Assembly: GCA_964617665.1 (NCBI GenBank)
Contig: CAZUAH010000815.1
Coordinates: 1-5,153, forward strand
From: JADHUC01 sp964617665
Lineage (GTDB): Bacteria; Planctomycetota; Planctomycetia; Pirellulales; Pirellulaceae
Reading direction: 5' to 3'
Length of the DNA stretch: 5,153 nucleotides
The notes under the pieces: model-generated
What the model was told of the DNA's origin: nothing
The model's input: the letters and a program-made list of their open reading frames with translations, nothing else
The model's database searches: none
Position numbers and translations under genes: made by a program
Shown: positions 4,658 to 5,153 of the stretch, in pieces
Position numbering within the stretch: position 1 is the stretch's first letter
Layout of the letters: each line of letters opens with the position of its first letter

Positions 4658-4685
4658 TTGACAAGTGCTTTCTGGGGGGCAAAAT
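4658..4685 (+). promoter_or_regulatory. Candidate sigma70-type promoter of the large surface-protein gene
   Basis: TTGACA (4658-4663) matches the -35 consensus perfectly. CAAAAT (4680-4685), 16 bases later, matches the -10 consensus at four of six positions. A nine-C tract ends seven bases upstream of the -35 box, and six Gs (4674-4679) lie in the spacer. It is about 310 bases before the start codon at 4999. Confidence 0.5.
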
Positions 4686-4686
4686 G

Positions 4687-4699
4687 AGGGATTATCCCT
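4687..4699. promoter_or_regulatory. Perfect palindrome at the predicted transcription start (possible operator)
   Basis: AGGGAT (4687-4692) and ATCCCT (4694-4699) are exact reverse complements around one central T. The centre is seven to eight bases after the candidate -10 box, where transcription should begin. A repressor bound here would block initiation. The sequence alone does not identify the regulator. Confidence 0.45.
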
Positions 4700-4983
4700 T
4701 CGTGGGGGAAGGTTTCCAACCTGCCGTTGAATACAAACCCAGGCACTTTACACACCTGCCCTCACGGAAACACAGCAGTCTATGAACCGTCCTGAGTATG
4801 TAAGCGATTTGAGCACTCGGAAGATGGGCGCGTACTGTCCGCCGTGTTGGAAGCACCCCGAACGCGCTCGGTACGGAACTGTGTGATTTGGACCTTGATC
4901 GGTAACGGTCAGTGGATTCGGAAACTGGTCAACGACGGACGCGCACCAGGACCGTGCGATCCGTGACGGCATCCGCCGCTAAT

Positions 4984-4990
4984 GGAGGTG
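4984..4990 (+). promoter_or_regulatory. Ribosome binding site of the right-edge gene
   Basis: GGAGGTG lies eight bases before the ATG at 4999 and fixes that start. Confidence 0.8.
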
Positions 4991-4998
4991 ACGCAGCC

Positions 4999-5153
4999 AT
5001 GAGATTCATTCTGAACAACCTTTCCAGGCGATCCAAGCGTCGGCAGAGCAACTCTCGGAAATTGGCGAGGCGACGCGGGCCGCGTCCCCGGCGGGTTCTA
5101 TTCGAGCACTTGGAAGATCGGCGGGTGTTGTCGGGAATCGCTGATTCGTATCC
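4999..5153 (+). CDS. Large planctomycete surface/secreted protein, N-terminus only
   Basis: Fifty-one codons are visible and the gene runs off the window. The N-terminus is extremely basic (MRFILNNLSRRSKRRQSNSR, then KLARRRGPRPRR), followed by VLFEHLEDRRVLSGIADSYP. The LEDRRVLS block is the LEPR-xLL-like leader motif found at the start of very large, repeat-rich extracellular proteins in planctomycetes. In these the motif normally sits just before domains such as cadherin, dockerin or hemolysin-type repeats. No ordinary hydrophobic signal peptide is visible, so export would depend on this special leader. The strong ribosome site upstream supports the start. What the protein does cannot be told from this fragment. 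Confidence 0.85.
   Translation, partial: MRFILNNLSRRSKRRQSNSRKLARRRGPRPRRVLFEHLEDRRVLSGIADSY

Larger units (their letters stand above)
4571..4998. other. Long leader and promoter region of the large right-edge gene
   Basis: About 430 bases with no convincing gene. It holds a nine-C run (4642-4650), a T5 run (4651-4655), a good -35 box, a palindrome at the predicted start of transcription and a perfect ribosome site at the right end. A 34-codon frame (4782-4886) containing a C-P-P-C motif is open but has no Shine-Dalgarno. If the predicted promoter is used, the leader of the large gene is about 300 bases long. Confidence 0.5.

Noticed and set aside
600..4908. 11-mer ATCGGTAACGG at 600-610 and 4898-4908
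   Set aside because: Shared only as 11 bases, in unrelated contexts with no symmetry or spacing pattern; treated as coincidence.
1..5153. CRISPR array, tRNA, rRNA or transposase gene
   Set aside because: No regularly spaced direct repeats, no cloverleaf with a recognisable anticodon arm, no rRNA-like stretches and no DDE, HUH or integrase motifs were found in any frame.

Overview
The window looks like a piece of a planctomycete chromosome. The clearest sign is the gene entering at the right edge (from 4999). It encodes an Arg/Lys-rich N-terminus ending in FEHLEDRRVLS, the leader motif typical of large planctomycete surface or secreted proteins. The short-gene clusters and the two toxin-antitoxin (TA) pairs also recall planctomycete accessory DNA, but that is from memory; no search was run.

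Layout, left to right. A ParDE/RelBE-type TA pair lies on the minus strand (1-390), with the toxin cut by the window edge and a palindrome (432-447) in the antitoxin promoter region. A gene-poor stretch (391-729) holds one long-spaced inverted repeat. A minus-strand DUF2971-family gene follows (730-1599). A 700-base stretch without a convincing gene (1600-2298) contains an imperfect palindrome with an extra unpaired base, resembling an integron attC site, plus two more hairpins. Three overlapping or nearly overlapping plus-strand genes of unknown function (2299-3097), rich in Cys-x(2-3)-Cys motifs, end at a strong intrinsic terminator (3113-3141). Next come an unrecognised 111-aa protein (3238-3573) and a second TA pair (3720-4309), with a 62-aa ORF directly after the toxin and a second, similar terminator (4544-4570). 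A 430-base leader region follows, with a C9 tract, a consensus -35 box and a palindrome over the predicted start of transcription, before the truncated large gene at 4999.

Functionally, the two TA pairs are the only genes whose job can be stated with confidence: each antitoxin should neutralise its own toxin and repress its own promoter. The rest is accessory DNA of unknown role. The attC-like fold just upstream of the DUF2971 gene suggests cassette-type acquisition, but the left core is degenerate and no second site follows the gene. I did not find a clear new multi-gene system. The best leads are the attC-like element, the three-gene Cys-rich cluster, the possible three-gene TA operon, and the palindrome-controlled promoter of the large gene.
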